Part shown: positions 51,611 to 63,424 of the stretch, one piece after another
Layout: every line of letters begins with the position of its first letter
Position numbering within the stretch: the first letter of the stretch is position 1
NCBI RefSeq assembly: GCF_004327285.1
Contig: NZ_QJUI01000012.1
Coordinates: forward strand, 1 to 64,000
Length of the DNA stretch: 64,000 nt
Origin: Phytopseudomonas daroniae
GTDB taxonomy: Bacteria; Pseudomonadota; Gammaproteobacteria; Pseudomonadales; Pseudomonadaceae
Direction of reading: 5' to 3'
Position numbers and translations under genes: made by a program
Notes under the pieces: model-generated
What the model saw: only the letters and a program-made list of their open reading frames with translations
The model's database searches: none
Told to the model about the DNA's origin: nothing

Positions 51611-53221
51611 ATGCTGCGCATCACCGAACTGAAACTGCCCCTCGACCATGCGGACGACGCACTCCGCCCTGCTCTGCTCGAGCGCCTGGGTATCGAAGAC
51701 AGCGAACTGCTCGAGTTCAACGTGTTCAAGCGCAGCTACGATGCACGCAAGAAGTTCGGGGACATGCCGTTCATCTATACCCTCGACTTCAGTGTGCGCG
51801 ACGAAGCGGCGCTGCTGGCACGCCTGAGCAACGACCGTAATCTTGGCATCGCGCCAGACCTGCGCTACAAGCCGCTGAACATTCCCGCAGAACAGCAACC
51901 GGAACAGCGTCCTCTGGTGATCGGCTTCGGCCCCTGTGGCATCTTCGCCGCGTTGCTGCTGGCGCAGATGGGCCTCAAGCCGATCGTGCTCGAGCGTGGC
52001 AAGGAAGTGCGCCAACGCACCAAGGACACCTGGGGCCTGTGGCGCAAGAAGGTGCTCGACCCCGAGTCCAACGTGCAGTTCGGCGAGGGCGGCGCGGGCA
52101 CCTTTTCCGACGGCAAACTGTACAGCCAGATCAAGGATCCCAACCATTACGGCCGCAAGGTGCTGGAAGAATTCGTCAAAGCTGGCGCGCCAGAGGAAAT
52201 CCTCTACGTCAGCAAACCGCACATTGGCACTTTCCGCCTGACGGGCGTGGTCGCCACCATGCGTGAGGAGATCAAGGCCCTGGGCGGTGAAGTACGCTTC
52301 CAGCAGCGCGTCAGCGACGTACTGATCGAGGACGGCCAACTGCTCGGCGTAGAACTGGAGAACGGCGAGCAGATCCACAGCCGCCACGTCATCCTGGCTC
52401 TCGGTCACAGCTCCCGCGACACCTTCCGTGCGCTGCACAAGCGCGGCGTATTCATGGAAGCCAAACCCTTCTCGGTGGGCTTCCGTATCGAACACCCTCA
52501 ATCGCTGATCGATCGTGCCCGTCTCGGCAAATACGCCGGCCATCCGAAGCTTGGCGCCGCCGACTACAAGCTGGTGCACCACGCCAAGAACGGCCGCTCG
52601 GTGTACAGCTTCTGCATGTGCCCGGGCGGCACCGTGGTCGCCGCCACCAGCGAGCCGCATCGAGTGGTGACCAACGGCATGAGCCAGTACTCGCGCAACG
52701 AGCGCAATGCCAATGCCGGCATCGTCGTCGGCATTACCCCGGAGCAGGACTATCCCGGTGGCCCGCTGGCTGGTGTCGAGCTACAGGAACGCCTGGAGTC
52801 CCACGCCTATGTACTCGGTGGCAGCAGCTACGAAGCGCCGGGCCAACTGGTGGGCGACTTCATCGCTGGCAAGCCGAGCACGGCACTGGGCAGTGTCGAG
52901 CCGTCCTACAAACCGGGAATCAAACTGGGGGATCTGGCACCGGCCCTGCCGGACTTCGCCATCGAGGCGATCCGTGAGGCACTGCCGGCATTCGGCAAGC
53001 AGATCAAGGGCTTCGACCTGCACGATGCGGTACTGACCGGCATCGAAACCCGCACGTCCTCGCCGTTGCGGATCACCCGCGGTGAAGACCTGCAGAGCCT
53101 CAACGTGCGTGGCCTGTTCCCCGCCGGCGAAGGCGCTGGTTACGCCGGTGGCATCCTCTCCGCCGGTGTCGATGGCATCCGCGTCGCCGAAGGCCTGGCG
53201 CGGGCGCTATTGGCCGACTAA
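51611..53221 (+). CDS. NAD(P)/FAD-dependent oxidoreductase
   Basis: A 536-residue flavoprotein. A small N-terminal domain (residues 1-95, RITELKLPLDHADDALRPALLERLGI) precedes the Rossmann FAD site VIGFGPCGIFAALL (Gly105, Gly107, Gly110). QFGEGGAGTFSDGKLYSQI, GHSSRDTF and a C-terminal PAGEGAGYAGGILSAGVDGI complete the pattern of the widespread uncharacterised BaiN-like/FAD-dependent family. Substrate unknown. Its stop overlaps the convergent GNAT gene by 4 bases. Confidence 0.88.
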   Translation: MLRITELKLPLDHADDALRPALLERLGIEDSELLEFNVFKRSYDARKKFGDMPFIYTLDFSVRDEAALLARLSNDRNLGIAPDLRYKPLNIPAEQQPEQRPLVIGFGPCGIFAALLLAQMGLKPIVLERGKEVRQRTKDTWGLWRKKVLDPESNVQFGEGGAGTFSDGKLYSQIKDPNHYGRKVLEEFVKAGAPEEILYVSKPHIGTFRLTGVVATMREEIKALGGEVRFQQRVSDVLIEDGQLLGVELENGEQIHSRHVILALGHSSRDTFRALHKRGVFMEAKPFSVGFRIEHPQSLIDRARLGKYAGHPKLGAADYKLVHHAKNGRSVYSFCMCPGGTVVAATSEPHRVVTNGMSQYSRNERNANAGIVVGITPEQDYPGGPLAGVELQERLESHAYVLGGSSYEAPGQLVGDFIAGKPSTALGSVEPSYKPGIKLGDLAPALPDFAIEAIREALPAFGKQIKGFDLHDAVLTGIETRTSSPLRITRGEDLQSLNVRGLFPAGEGAGYAGGILSAGVDGIRVAEGLARALLAD

Positions 53222-53724
53222 GCCGACTGCCAACGACATAGAGTGGTGCGCCGTGACCCATTGGGCCGGCGCTCGCCGTCATCAACGGTGCTGATCTCGA
53301 CGAACCCGGCCTTGCGCATCATGCCGGCTGAGGCCGCGTTCTCTTCGTGACGATCGATATAGATGTCCATGATGCCTTCGCTGCGGATATCCGCCACCAC
53401 CTGGCGCAGTAGCGCGGAACCCAGCCCCCGTCCCGCCATGTCGCGGTGGGTCACGGCCTCGCAGATATAGGCATGTTCGTCATCGCATCTGCTCAGGGGC
53501 TGGTGCTCGTGAAACCAGGTGGTGCGCACATGGCTGACGAACCCCAGCAATCCAGCCTCTCCCTCAGCCAGCAAAGCGCGTGTACTGCCATCGGCGATGC
53601 CCTGCAGATGGGCAGTCACCTCTGCGCGCGGCAGATGATTCCAGGGGTTGGGGCCGTGCTCGAAGATCAGCGCACAGAGCGCTTCGATGTCCGCGGCGGT
53701 CGCCGCACGTTGTTGCCACTGCAT
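53218..53724 (-). CDS. GNAT family N-acetyltransferase
   Basis: A 168-residue acetyltransferase. The acetyl-CoA binding motif A is around TVTHRDMAGRGLGSALLRQVVADI (Q/R-x-x-G-x-G/A type), followed by the typical ENAASAGMMRKAGFVEIST end. The acceptor is unknown. Tail-to-tail overlap of 4 bp with the flavoprotein gene; 94 bp downstream of mrpG on the same strand. Confidence 0.9.
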   Translation of the reverse strand: MQWQQRAATAADIEALCALIFEHGPNPWNHLPRAEVTAHLQGIADGSTRALLAEGEAGLLGFVSHVRTTWFHEHQPLSRCDDEHAYICEAVTHRDMAGRGLGSALLRQVVADIRSEGIMDIYIDRHEENAASAGMMRKAGFVEISTVDDGERRPNGSRRTTLCRWQSA

Positions 53725-53818
53725 CTGCAGGGCCTCGCTCAGGAAGGTTGCGGATGCAGTCTATGGGCTGCGCAGCACCGCCGACAGGAACAGCCAGGCG
53801 CCAAACGACCAGCCCAGT

Positions 53819-54151
53819 TCAGGATTCCCAGGGCCGACCGCGGGTACGGCTCACCAACTTGACCTTCTGCTGCATCGCCGCCTTGGCGAGCATGTGGGCA
53901 CTGACCGGGGCGGTGATGAACAGGAACAGGGTGATCAGCAGTTCGTGGAGGCTCAGCCCTTCTTCGTGACTGCCGAAGAAGATCATCGACGCCACGACCA
54001 TGCTGCCTACGCCCAGGGTGGTGGCCTTGGTCGGGCCGTGCAGACGGGTGAAGAAGTCCGGCAGGCGGTACAGACCAATGGCGCCGATCAAGGCGAAGGA
54101 GCAGCCGGTGATCAGAAAAAACGCCACCAGTGCTTCGATCCAAAATGGCAT
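53819..54151 (-). CDS. mrpG: Mrp/Sha cation:proton antiporter subunit G
   Basis: A 110-residue subunit with three helices (EALVAFFLITGCSFALIGAIGLYRLPDFFTRLHGPTKATTLG...), the MnhG/PhaG family. Last gene of the antiporter operon, 13 bp after subunit F. All subunits are needed for activity in the known Mrp systems. Confidence 0.93.
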   Translation of the reverse strand: MPFWIEALVAFFLITGCSFALIGAIGLYRLPDFFTRLHGPTKATTLGVGSMVVASMIFFGSHEEGLSLHELLITLFLFITAPVSAHMLAKAAMQQKVKLVSRTRGRPWES

Positions 54152-54164
54152 GGCAATACCCTCC

Positions 54165-54434
54165 TCAGTCGATGATTTCGCCGTGCAGCAGGTGCTTGCC
54201 CACCGCCACGGTACCGACGAAACCCATGACGGCGATCAGCAGCGCCGCCTCGAAAAACAGATCCGACTCGAGCCAGATACCGAACACCACGATCAACGCC
54301 AGGGCGTTGATGTACAGCGTATCCAGGGCCAGTACCCGATCCGGCATATCCGGGCCGCGCACCAGGCGGATCACGTTGAGCGCTACGGCGACGCCCATCA
54401 GCGCCATGCACAGGGGAATTACGTAGACGAGCAT
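54165..54434 (-). CDS. mrpF: Mrp/Sha cation:proton antiporter subunit F
   Basis: An 89-residue subunit with three helices and the conserved RLVRGPDMPDRVLALDTLYINALALIV stretch of MnhF/PhaF. Overlaps subunit E by 16 bases. Confidence 0.93.
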   Translation of the reverse strand: MLVYVIPLCMALMGVAVALNVIRLVRGPDMPDRVLALDTLYINALALIVVFGIWLESDLFFEAALLIAVMGFVGTVAVGKHLLHGEIID

Positions 54435-54922
54435 TCGAAAATCTCCATCAGCGGGGCTTCGTAGCGTGACTTGACCTCGGCGATCAGTGCCTCGCCATCA
54501 GCCACGTCCAGGCCGTGCAGCAGCAGGGTTTTATGATCGCTACTGAGACCGGATGACACGGTTCCCGGGGTCAGCGACACGATGCAGGCGAGTACCGAAA
54601 GCATGAATTCGTTCTCGATGGCCATGGGTACCTCGACGAATGCCGGCCGCAACCTGCTGGTCGGACCCAGCACCAATCGCGCCACATGCAGGTTGGCGAT
54701 AACGATGTCCCAGAGCACCATCAGCATGTAGCGGCACAGCAGCAAAGGCCGACGCAGGCGTGGCACGTCAAGCATGAAACCACGGCACAGCAGGGCGATG
54801 CCCCAGCCGAGAAAAGCACCCAGCAACAGATGACCAACGCTCGGTGCGTTGACCAGCAAAAGCCAGATCACCGTGAGCAGCACGGTGAGCATGGGATGGG
54901 GCAACCATCGGGATAGGCTCAT
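54419..54922 (-). CDS. mrpE: Mrp/Sha cation:proton antiporter subunit E
   Basis: A 167-residue MnhE/PhaE protein: two N-terminal helices (LTVLLTVIWLLLVNAPSVGHLLLGAFLGWGIALL) and a cytoplasmic part with SLTPGTVSSGLSSDHKTLLLHGLDV. Overlaps D by 4 bases and F by 16 bases. Confidence 0.93.
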   Translation of the reverse strand: MSLSRWLPHPMLTVLLTVIWLLLVNAPSVGHLLLGAFLGWGIALLCRGFMLDVPRLRRPLLLCRYMLMVLWDIVIANLHVARLVLGPTSRLRPAFVEVPMAIENEFMLSVLACIVSLTPGTVSSGLSSDHKTLLLHGLDVADGEALIAEVKSRYEAPLMEIFECSST

Positions 54923-56421
54923 GCATCACCTCCGCGCACGATCTGCAGGTAGCTATCGACATCCAGCAATTGCTGGGCGACGGCCTGGACGTACTCATGG
55001 ATCGGCTGAGCGGCGATCACCAGCAGCGGCCCGCCAGCCAGCAGGCAGATGGCAGCCAGAGCGCGAATCCGGTCGAACTCGGCGGCCGGCGCCGGCTCAC
55101 CGGTGCAGCGCCAGAACAGGGTGCTGCCAGCGCGCACCAGGGCGATCACCATCCCCAGCCCGCCGCACAGCACTACCGGCCATAGCACCAGCGCCTGCGT
55201 GCCGGTTTCCACCGAACGCAGCAGCATCAACTTGCCCAGAAACCCCGAGAACGGCGGTAAGCCGGCAACGGAAATGGCACCGATGAAGAACAGCCCACCG
55301 AGCAATTTCGGCTGCAGCAATTGCGGCCCCTTGCGCAGCCGCAAGCCAATATCGCCGCGCTGACGCGCCAGCAGGTCGGCGAGCAGGAACAGCCCGCCAC
55401 ACACCCAGGTGCTGTGCACCAGGTAGTAAAGCGCGGCGCTCAGACTCTGCGCGGTACCGAGGGCTACGCCCGCCAGCAACGTACCAACCGAGACGATCAC
55501 CAGATAACCGATCAGCCGGCCCAGGCTACGTGCAGCCAGGGCGCCAATCACACCGACTGCCAGGGTCAGTGCCGCCAGCGGCCACAACAGGTAGTCGATC
55601 AGATGGGCCAGCTCGCCTGCCTCGCTGCCGAAGACCAGAGTGAAAACGCGGATCACCGCATACAGCCCGACCTTGGTCATGATGGCGAATAGTGCGGCCA
55701 CCGGTGCCGTGGCTGCCGCGTAGGCGTTGGGTAACCAGAAGTACAGCGGCAGGATCGCGCCTTTAAGGCCGAACACGATCAGCAGCAGGTATCCAGCAGC
55801 GGCGATCAGCGGCAGGCGGTCGGCATCAGCCTCGGAAACTTTCAACGCCAGGTCGGCGATGTTCAGGGTGCCAAGAAGGCCGTAAAGAATGCCCACACCG
55901 ATCAGGAAGAACGACGAGGCCACCAGGTTGAGCACCACGTAGTGCATGCCCGCCTTGATCCGCTTCGGGCCACCGCCATAGACCAGCAGCGAGTACGAGG
56001 CGATCAGCAGGATCTCGAAGAACACGAACAGGTTGAACAGATCGCCGGTAAGAAACGCACCGTTGATGCCGAGCAGCTGGAATTGCATCAGGGCGTGGAA
56101 GTTCGGCCCGCGCTCGTCGTCGCCGCGCACCGCATAGAGCATGGCGAAGCTTGCCAGCACGGCGGTCACCAGCAACATCAGCGCAGCCAGGCGATCGAGC
56201 AGCAGTACGATGCCGAATGGCGCCTGCCAGTTGCCCAGGGCATACACCTGCAACACACCGGAATCCGCCTGCAGCACCAGCCAGGCGCTCAACGGCAGCA
56301 GTGCCCAGGTAGCCAGCAGGGAAATCCAGCGCTTGGCGCTCAGCGATAACTGCGAGCGAATCAGCAGCAGGCTGCCGGTAAACAGGGGTATCAGGATCGG
56401 CAGGATCAACGCGTGATTCAT
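54919..56421 (-). CDS. mrpD: Mrp/Sha cation:proton antiporter subunit D
   Basis: A 500-residue, about 14-helix protein related to the proton-pumping NuoM/NuoN subunits of complex I. Ion-path residues are in the FVFFEILLIASYSLLVYGGG and FGLKGAILPLYFWLPNAYAAATAPVAALFAIMTKVG helices, with lysines typical of this family. Starts one base from the C stop. Confidence 0.95.
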   Translation of the reverse strand: MNHALILPILIPLFTGSLLLIRSQLSLSAKRWISLLATWALLPLSAWLVLQADSGVLQVYALGNWQAPFGIVLLLDRLAALMLLVTAVLASFAMLYAVRGDDERGPNFHALMQFQLLGINGAFLTGDLFNLFVFFEILLIASYSLLVYGGGPKRIKAGMHYVVLNLVASSFFLIGVGILYGLLGTLNIADLALKVSEADADRLPLIAAAGYLLLIVFGLKGAILPLYFWLPNAYAAATAPVAALFAIMTKVGLYAVIRVFTLVFGSEAGELAHLIDYLLWPLAALTLAVGVIGALAARSLGRLIGYLVIVSVGTLLAGVALGTAQSLSAALYYLVHSTWVCGGLFLLADLLARQRGDIGLRLRKGPQLLQPKLLGGLFFIGAISVAGLPPFSGFLGKLMLLRSVETGTQALVLWPVVLCGGLGMVIALVRAGSTLFWRCTGEPAPAAEFDRIRALAAICLLAGGPLLVIAAQPIHEYVQAVAQQLLDVDSYLQIVRGGDA

Positions 56422-56746
56422 CAGCGCGGCTCCTCGCCATCGACATGGTCGGTTCGCAAGTCACCCAGCGCCCGCAGCGACAGCACCACGACGAAGGCCG
56501 TCATGGCGAAGCCGATGACGATGGCGGTGAGCACCAGTGCCTGGGGAATCGGATCACCGTACTCGGCGCTCTTGCCGATCACCGCCGGTACGCCGGTGCC
56601 CAGACGGCCCATGGCGAACAGGAACAGGTTGACCCCGTAGGAAATCAGGGTAAGCCCCATCACCACGGGATAAATGCGAGCTCGCATCAGCAGGTACACA
56701 CCGCTGGCAGTCAGCACACCCAGCGTAATCGCGAATAGTGCTTCCA

Positions 56747-56747
<1 letters not shown>
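56421..56747 (-). CDS. mrpC: Mrp/Sha cation:proton antiporter subunit C
   Basis: A 108-residue NuoK-like protein with three helices (LFAITLGVLTASGVYLLMR, PVVMGLTLISYGVNLFLFAMG, PQALVLTAIVIGFAMTAFVVVLSLRA). It shares single bases with A/B and D at its ends, showing tight coupling. Confidence 0.94.
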
Positions 56748-59539
<2,792 letters not shown>

Positions 59540-59591
59540 ACACTAAACCCCTTGTACAAGCCCGTCATGCAGCCAGACGGCCAGTTAGTGT
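59540..59591 (-). promoter_or_regulatory. foldable mrpA leader
   Basis: On the minus strand ACACTAA (59585-59591) can pair with TTAGTGT (59540-59546) directly before the mrpA ATG, enclosing the ribosome site AAGGGG and an inner CCGTC/GACGG stem. A structure over the start could limit translation. No known riboswitch class is recognised. Confidence 0.35.
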
Positions 59592-60023
59592 GTGCCAGAA
59601 TACCGAGTGCGTAGCGCCCGGCCGATCCCTGCGATGGTGTGCGTGATGCCAACCCGGCAGGCGGAAAAACCACCTGTAGCAGCCCGACTCGGAGCATGTC
59701 GAGTCAGTTTCGATCAAGTATCCGCATATCTTGCGGTCGCTCTAACTGACTGGCGAATACCCCAGGCGTTCGACTTGTTTTTCTGGTCGTAGACCTTGGA
59801 GCGTTCTGAGCGAGAAGCGCCCTCGATTATGCTTAACTATCGACTGCGCGTCATGGATAGAATTATTACTAAAGCTATCTCCAACTCATCTCCTGCAAAC
59901 AAAACCGAGCGCTCTAGGCTGGCCTTCACAGCGAATCACAGCCATGAAAAAGGCCGGGGCAGCAAGCTGATCCGGCCTTCGTACAGCAACACAAACAGAG
60001 CTCCGGGCGCTGTCAGCGGAGCA
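59592..60023. other. intergenic region, AT-rich patch
   Basis: Between the mrp promoter region and the SlyB-like gene. A locally AT-rich stretch lies at about 59820-59910. No convincing gene; the minus-strand terminator at 59946-59979 is inside it. Confidence 0.5.
59946..59979 (-). terminator. terminator of SlyB-like gene
   Basis: On the minus strand AAGGCCGG, a 14-base loop, CCGGCCTT and then TTTCA, 45 bp after the SlyB-like gene stop. Perfect 8-bp stem. Confidence 0.8.
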
Positions 60024-60488
60024 TCAGTGAGTCACACGGCTGGTACCGTTGACGGTCATGATGCGCACCCGCTCACCGACGCGAAAGACCTGATTTTCCT
60101 CTACAGCCTGCACATAGGCACGCATGCTGCCGTCATCTTCACGCACGGTGATTTCAACGCCTTGAGTCCGCGTGATGCCTTCCTCGGCTGCAGCGCCCAG
60201 CAAACCACCGGCTACCGCACCGATCACCGCCGCCACGGCCGAGCCACGACCGCCACCGACACCACTACCCGCTACACCGCCGATCACCGCACCAGCACCG
60301 CCACCGATTGGTGTCTTGGTACCTTCGATCTTCACCGGACGCAGGGATTCGATGGTGCCCATGCGCACGGTCTGCACGGCACGCGCTTCATCGCGCGAAT
60401 AGCTGTCGCCGGTCAGGCTCGATGCACAGCCGCCGAGGGTGAGAGTCGCTGCGGCAAACAGGACAACGAAAATACCAGGTTTATGCAT
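60024..60488 (-). CDS. SlyB-like glycine-zipper lipoprotein
   Basis: A 154-residue outer-membrane lipoprotein. The signal peptide ends TLTLGGC (lipobox, Cys near residue 20). A glycine-zipper pair (GGGAGAVIGGVAGSGVGGGRGSAVAAVIGAVAGGLLGAAAEEG, about 67-110) precedes a small beta domain (VEITVREDDGSMRAYVQAVEENQVFRVGERVRIM). SlyB-type proteins stabilise the outer membrane under stress; transfer of that role is inference. Second protein of this kind in the window. Confidence 0.88.
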   Translation of the reverse strand: MHKPGIFVVLFAAATLTLGGCASSLTGDSYSRDEARAVQTVRMGTIESLRPVKIEGTKTPIGGGAGAVIGGVAGSGVGGGRGSAVAAVIGAVAGGLLGAAAEEGITRTQGVEITVREDDGSMRAYVQAVEENQVFRVGERVRIMTVNGTSRVTH

Positions 60489-60728
60489 GACGATTCTCCA
60501 GACTGGACTGATAACGCTATGACAGCACGGTCGCCAGGAAGCTCACTGTGATTGCCGATAAATTACGGCACTCGTTCAGCAGCCGTACAGGGGGCGACGC
60601 AGCCAACATCCTCATTCGCTGCAGTATAGACAGCGGCCAGTCATCATTGTCACCGCCCTGACACAGTGCATACAAGGCCCGAGCGCACAGTATCGAACCA
60701 TGCGAAAGATCACCTTGCGGCGCCGCGA

Positions 60729-61871
60729 TCAGTTGCGTGCAGCCTGCGCCAGGCGCCAGAACCTGGCGAGGTCGGCAGCACGCGCTTCCAGCTCCTGCGC
60801 CGCATGCGTGCAGGCATGCTCCAGGCTGATCGGCCCGGGAGCCAGGCTGAAAGAGGCTTCGATACCGGCCTCGCGCACCTGCTGATATCCCTCGCCGAGG
60901 CTACCGGCCAGGGCAATCACCGGAACGCCTTGAACCTGTGCCACCCGAGCTACGCCGACCGGGGTTTTGCCATGCAGGCTCTGGGCATCCAGCCGCCCTT
61001 CCCCGGTGATCACCAGATCGGCGCCGGTGACCGCCTCCGCGAGCCCGGACAACTCGGCGACCAGCTCGATACCCGGACGAAAGCGGGCGCCGAAAAAGAC
61101 CTTGGCCGCAAAGCCCAGCCCGCCAGCAGCACCAACCCCGGGAAAGGTGCTGAAATCTTCGCCCAATGCTTCGCCGACCACTTCGGCCAGACGCGCAAGC
61201 GCGGCGTCCAGTTCCTTGACCTGCTCCGGGCTGGCGCCCTTCTGCGGGCCGAAGATCGCCGAGGCGCCACGCGGCCCACACAAGGGATTGTCGACATCCG
61301 CGGCTACCTCGACCTGCACGTCTTGCAGGCGCGTATCGAGCCCTTCCAGGTCGACCTTGTGCAGCGCGGCCAAGGCAGCGCCACCGGGGTGCAATTCATT
61401 ACCATCAACATCGAGAAAACGCGCGCCCAGGGCCTGCAGCAGACCGCAGCCACCATCGTTGGTAGCGCTGCCACCGAGCCCCAGAATGATCCGCGTGGCA
61501 CCGGCATCCAGCGCCGCCCGAATCAACTCTCCGGTGCCGTAGCTGCTGGTCACCCGGGCATCACGTTGCGCGCTCGGCACCCAGTGCAGACCGCTGGCTG
61601 CCGCCATCTCGATTACTGCGGTGCCATCGCCCAACCAGCCCCAGTGGGCCTGTACCGGCGTAGCCAAGGGGCCTTGCACACTCAGTTCACGACGCTCACC
61701 GCCAGTCGCCGCGAGCACGGCATCCACCGTGCCCTCGCCGCCGTCGGCCATGGGGCACAGCGCGATCTCGGCATCCGGGTAAACGGCGAGCCAGCCGCGG
61801 GCAATCGCCTGGGCAACGTCGGGCGCACTCAGGCTCTCCTTGAACGAATCAGGAGCGATGACGATTTTCAT
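60729..61871 (-). CDS. glxK: glycerate kinase (GlxK/GarK family)
   Basis: A 380-residue kinase of the GckA/GlxK family which phosphorylates D-glycerate, in many members to 2-phosphoglycerate. Typical parts: MKIVIAPDSFKESLSAPDVA at the start, CPMADGGEGTVDAVLAATGG, LGLGGSATNDGGCGLLQALGARF and TGEGRLDAQSLHGKTP. Start at 61871 has GAGG upstream. It follows the permease gene by 54 bp and likely acts on glycerate from glyoxylate or glucarate breakdown. Confidence 0.93.
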   Translation of the reverse strand: MKIVIAPDSFKESLSAPDVAQAIARGWLAVYPDAEIALCPMADGGEGTVDAVLAATGGERRELSVQGPLATPVQAHWGWLGDGTAVIEMAAASGLHWVPSAQRDARVTSSYGTGELIRAALDAGATRIILGLGGSATNDGGCGLLQALGARFLDVDGNELHPGGAALAALHKVDLEGLDTRLQDVQVEVAADVDNPLCGPRGASAIFGPQKGASPEQVKELDAALARLAEVVGEALGEDFSTFPGVGAAGGLGFAAKVFFGARFRPGIELVAELSGLAEAVTGADLVITGEGRLDAQSLHGKTPVGVARVAQVQGVPVIALAGSLGEGYQQVREAGIEASFSLAPGPISLEHACTHAAQELEARAADLARFWRLAQAARN

Positions 61872-61925
61872 GGAAAGACCTCGATAGCAGCGGGACGCCA
61901 CGAAGGCGTCCCGTAATACGGCGGA

Positions 61926-63284
61926 TTACAGTAGCACCAGACTCAGCAGCCACACGGTGGTGATACCGACCAAGCCCTGGATCAGGGTGGCCATGGTCTG
62001 CGCACGGTAAGCAACGGCTACCGGCATGCGGCTGAACTGGGTCACCACCCAGAAGAAACTGTCGTTGGCGTGGGATACGGTCATACCACCGGCACCGATG
62101 GCCATCACGGTCAGTACGCGCCCCATCTCGCTATCCAACCCCAACTGGCCCAGGAGTGGCGCAACCATCGCCGAGGTGGTGACCAACGCAACAGTGGTGG
62201 AACCTTGGGCCGTTTTCAGAGCAGCAGCTACCAGAAACGGCATAAACAACCCAACGCCCAGTGCCGACAGGGTCGTACCCAGGTAGTTGCCCAGAGGGGT
62301 CGCACTGAGCACTGCACCGAATGCACCACCAGCACCAGTGATCAGAATGATAGGCGCGGCGGAGACGATGCCCTCGGAAACGCGGTCATGTAGATTCTGC
62401 CGCTTGCCTTTGCCCTTGAGCAGGGTACAGGCCAGCACCAGGCCCACCAGCAACGCCATGACTGGATGCCCCAGAAAGCCCAATACGCTGAGCAGTGCAC
62501 CGTCACCCAGGGGCTTACTCGGGAATACGGCGATGGAACCCAGGCAGATCAGCAGAATCGGCACGAAAATAGGTGCAAAGGCCTGTGTGGCGCTCGGCAG
62601 CGTGCCGTATTTGGCCCTGAGGGTTGCGAAATCTTCATCTGCCGGCAGTGGCGTACCGTTATCTTCAAGGACGATGTCCTTGCCGATGAAGCGGTTGGCC
62701 CAGAACATACCAGCCAATGCCGTGACCAGCGCGACAACCAGGCCCACTGCGATCACCAGCCCCAGACTCGAACCCAACCCGAGGTTGCCAGCGGCGGCGA
62801 TCGGCCCAGGGGTTGGCGGGACAAAGGTGTGGGTGGCATACAGACCCGTAGCCAGCGCCACACTCATGGCCACCACCGACACTTTCATGCGCGCGGCCAA
62901 TGCATTTTTCAGCGAGTTGAGGATGACATAACCGGAGTCGCAGAACACCGGAATAGATACCAGGTAGCCAATGATCGACATAGTCAGCGTAGGAAAGCGC
63001 TCACCGAGCAGCTTGATCACGGTCTCCGCCATGGTGATGGCGGCACCACTGCGCTCGAGAATCACACCGATGATGGTACCGAGCACGATCACGATACCGA
63101 TGTTGCCCAGGATGCCGCCAAAGCCGGTGGCGATGGTCTTGAGAATGTCCTGATGGGGCAGTTGGTAGGCAAAACCAGCGATCAGGGCAGCAGCTAATAA
63201 TGCGAGAAAGGGGTGCAACTTGAGACGGGTGGTCGAGAGCACGATGAACGCGATCAATGCGACCAGGATCAGAACCAGAGCCAT
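61926..63284 (-). CDS. GntP family permease
   Basis: A 452-residue, about 12-14-helix transporter of the gluconate/glycerate:proton symporter family. Conserved parts are GFGGILGNIGIVIVLGTIIGVILERSG, SIPVFCDSGYVIL, HTFVPPTPGPIAAAGNL and THANDSFFWVV-like SHANDSFFWVVTQFS near the end. The ATG at 63284 has GAGGACA upstream. Between the CdaR-type regulator and glycerate kinase, so glycerate or a sugar acid is the likely substrate. Confidence 0.93.
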   Translation of the reverse strand: MALVLILVALIAFIVLSTTRLKLHPFLALLAAALIAGFAYQLPHQDILKTIATGFGGILGNIGIVIVLGTIIGVILERSGAAITMAETVIKLLGERFPTLTMSIIGYLVSIPVFCDSGYVILNSLKNALAARMKVSVVAMSVALATGLYATHTFVPPTPGPIAAAGNLGLGSSLGLVIAVGLVVALVTALAGMFWANRFIGKDIVLEDNGTPLPADEDFATLRAKYGTLPSATQAFAPIFVPILLICLGSIAVFPSKPLGDGALLSVLGFLGHPVMALLVGLVLACTLLKGKGKRQNLHDRVSEGIVSAAPIILITGAGGAFGAVLSATPLGNYLGTTLSALGVGLFMPFLVAAALKTAQGSTTVALVTTSAMVAPLLGQLGLDSEMGRVLTVMAIGAGGMTVSHANDSFFWVVTQFSRMPVAVAYRAQTMATLIQGLVGITTVWLLSLVLL

Positions 63285-63424
63285 GCCGGTGTCCTCGTTG
63301 TTGTTATGGTGGGTGCCACTGCTGCGCATTGTCACTCAGCGGCATGCGGTGACACCCTGTTCACTCGCACAACCAACAGCGCAAACCACACGTCAGTTAC
63401 TGTGCAAGCGCAACATGGGGATAG

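Noticed and set aside
53739..54143. Minus-strand 134-residue frame overlapping mrpG
   Set aside because: Out-of-frame shadow; mrpG in the neighbouring frame is clearly conserved.
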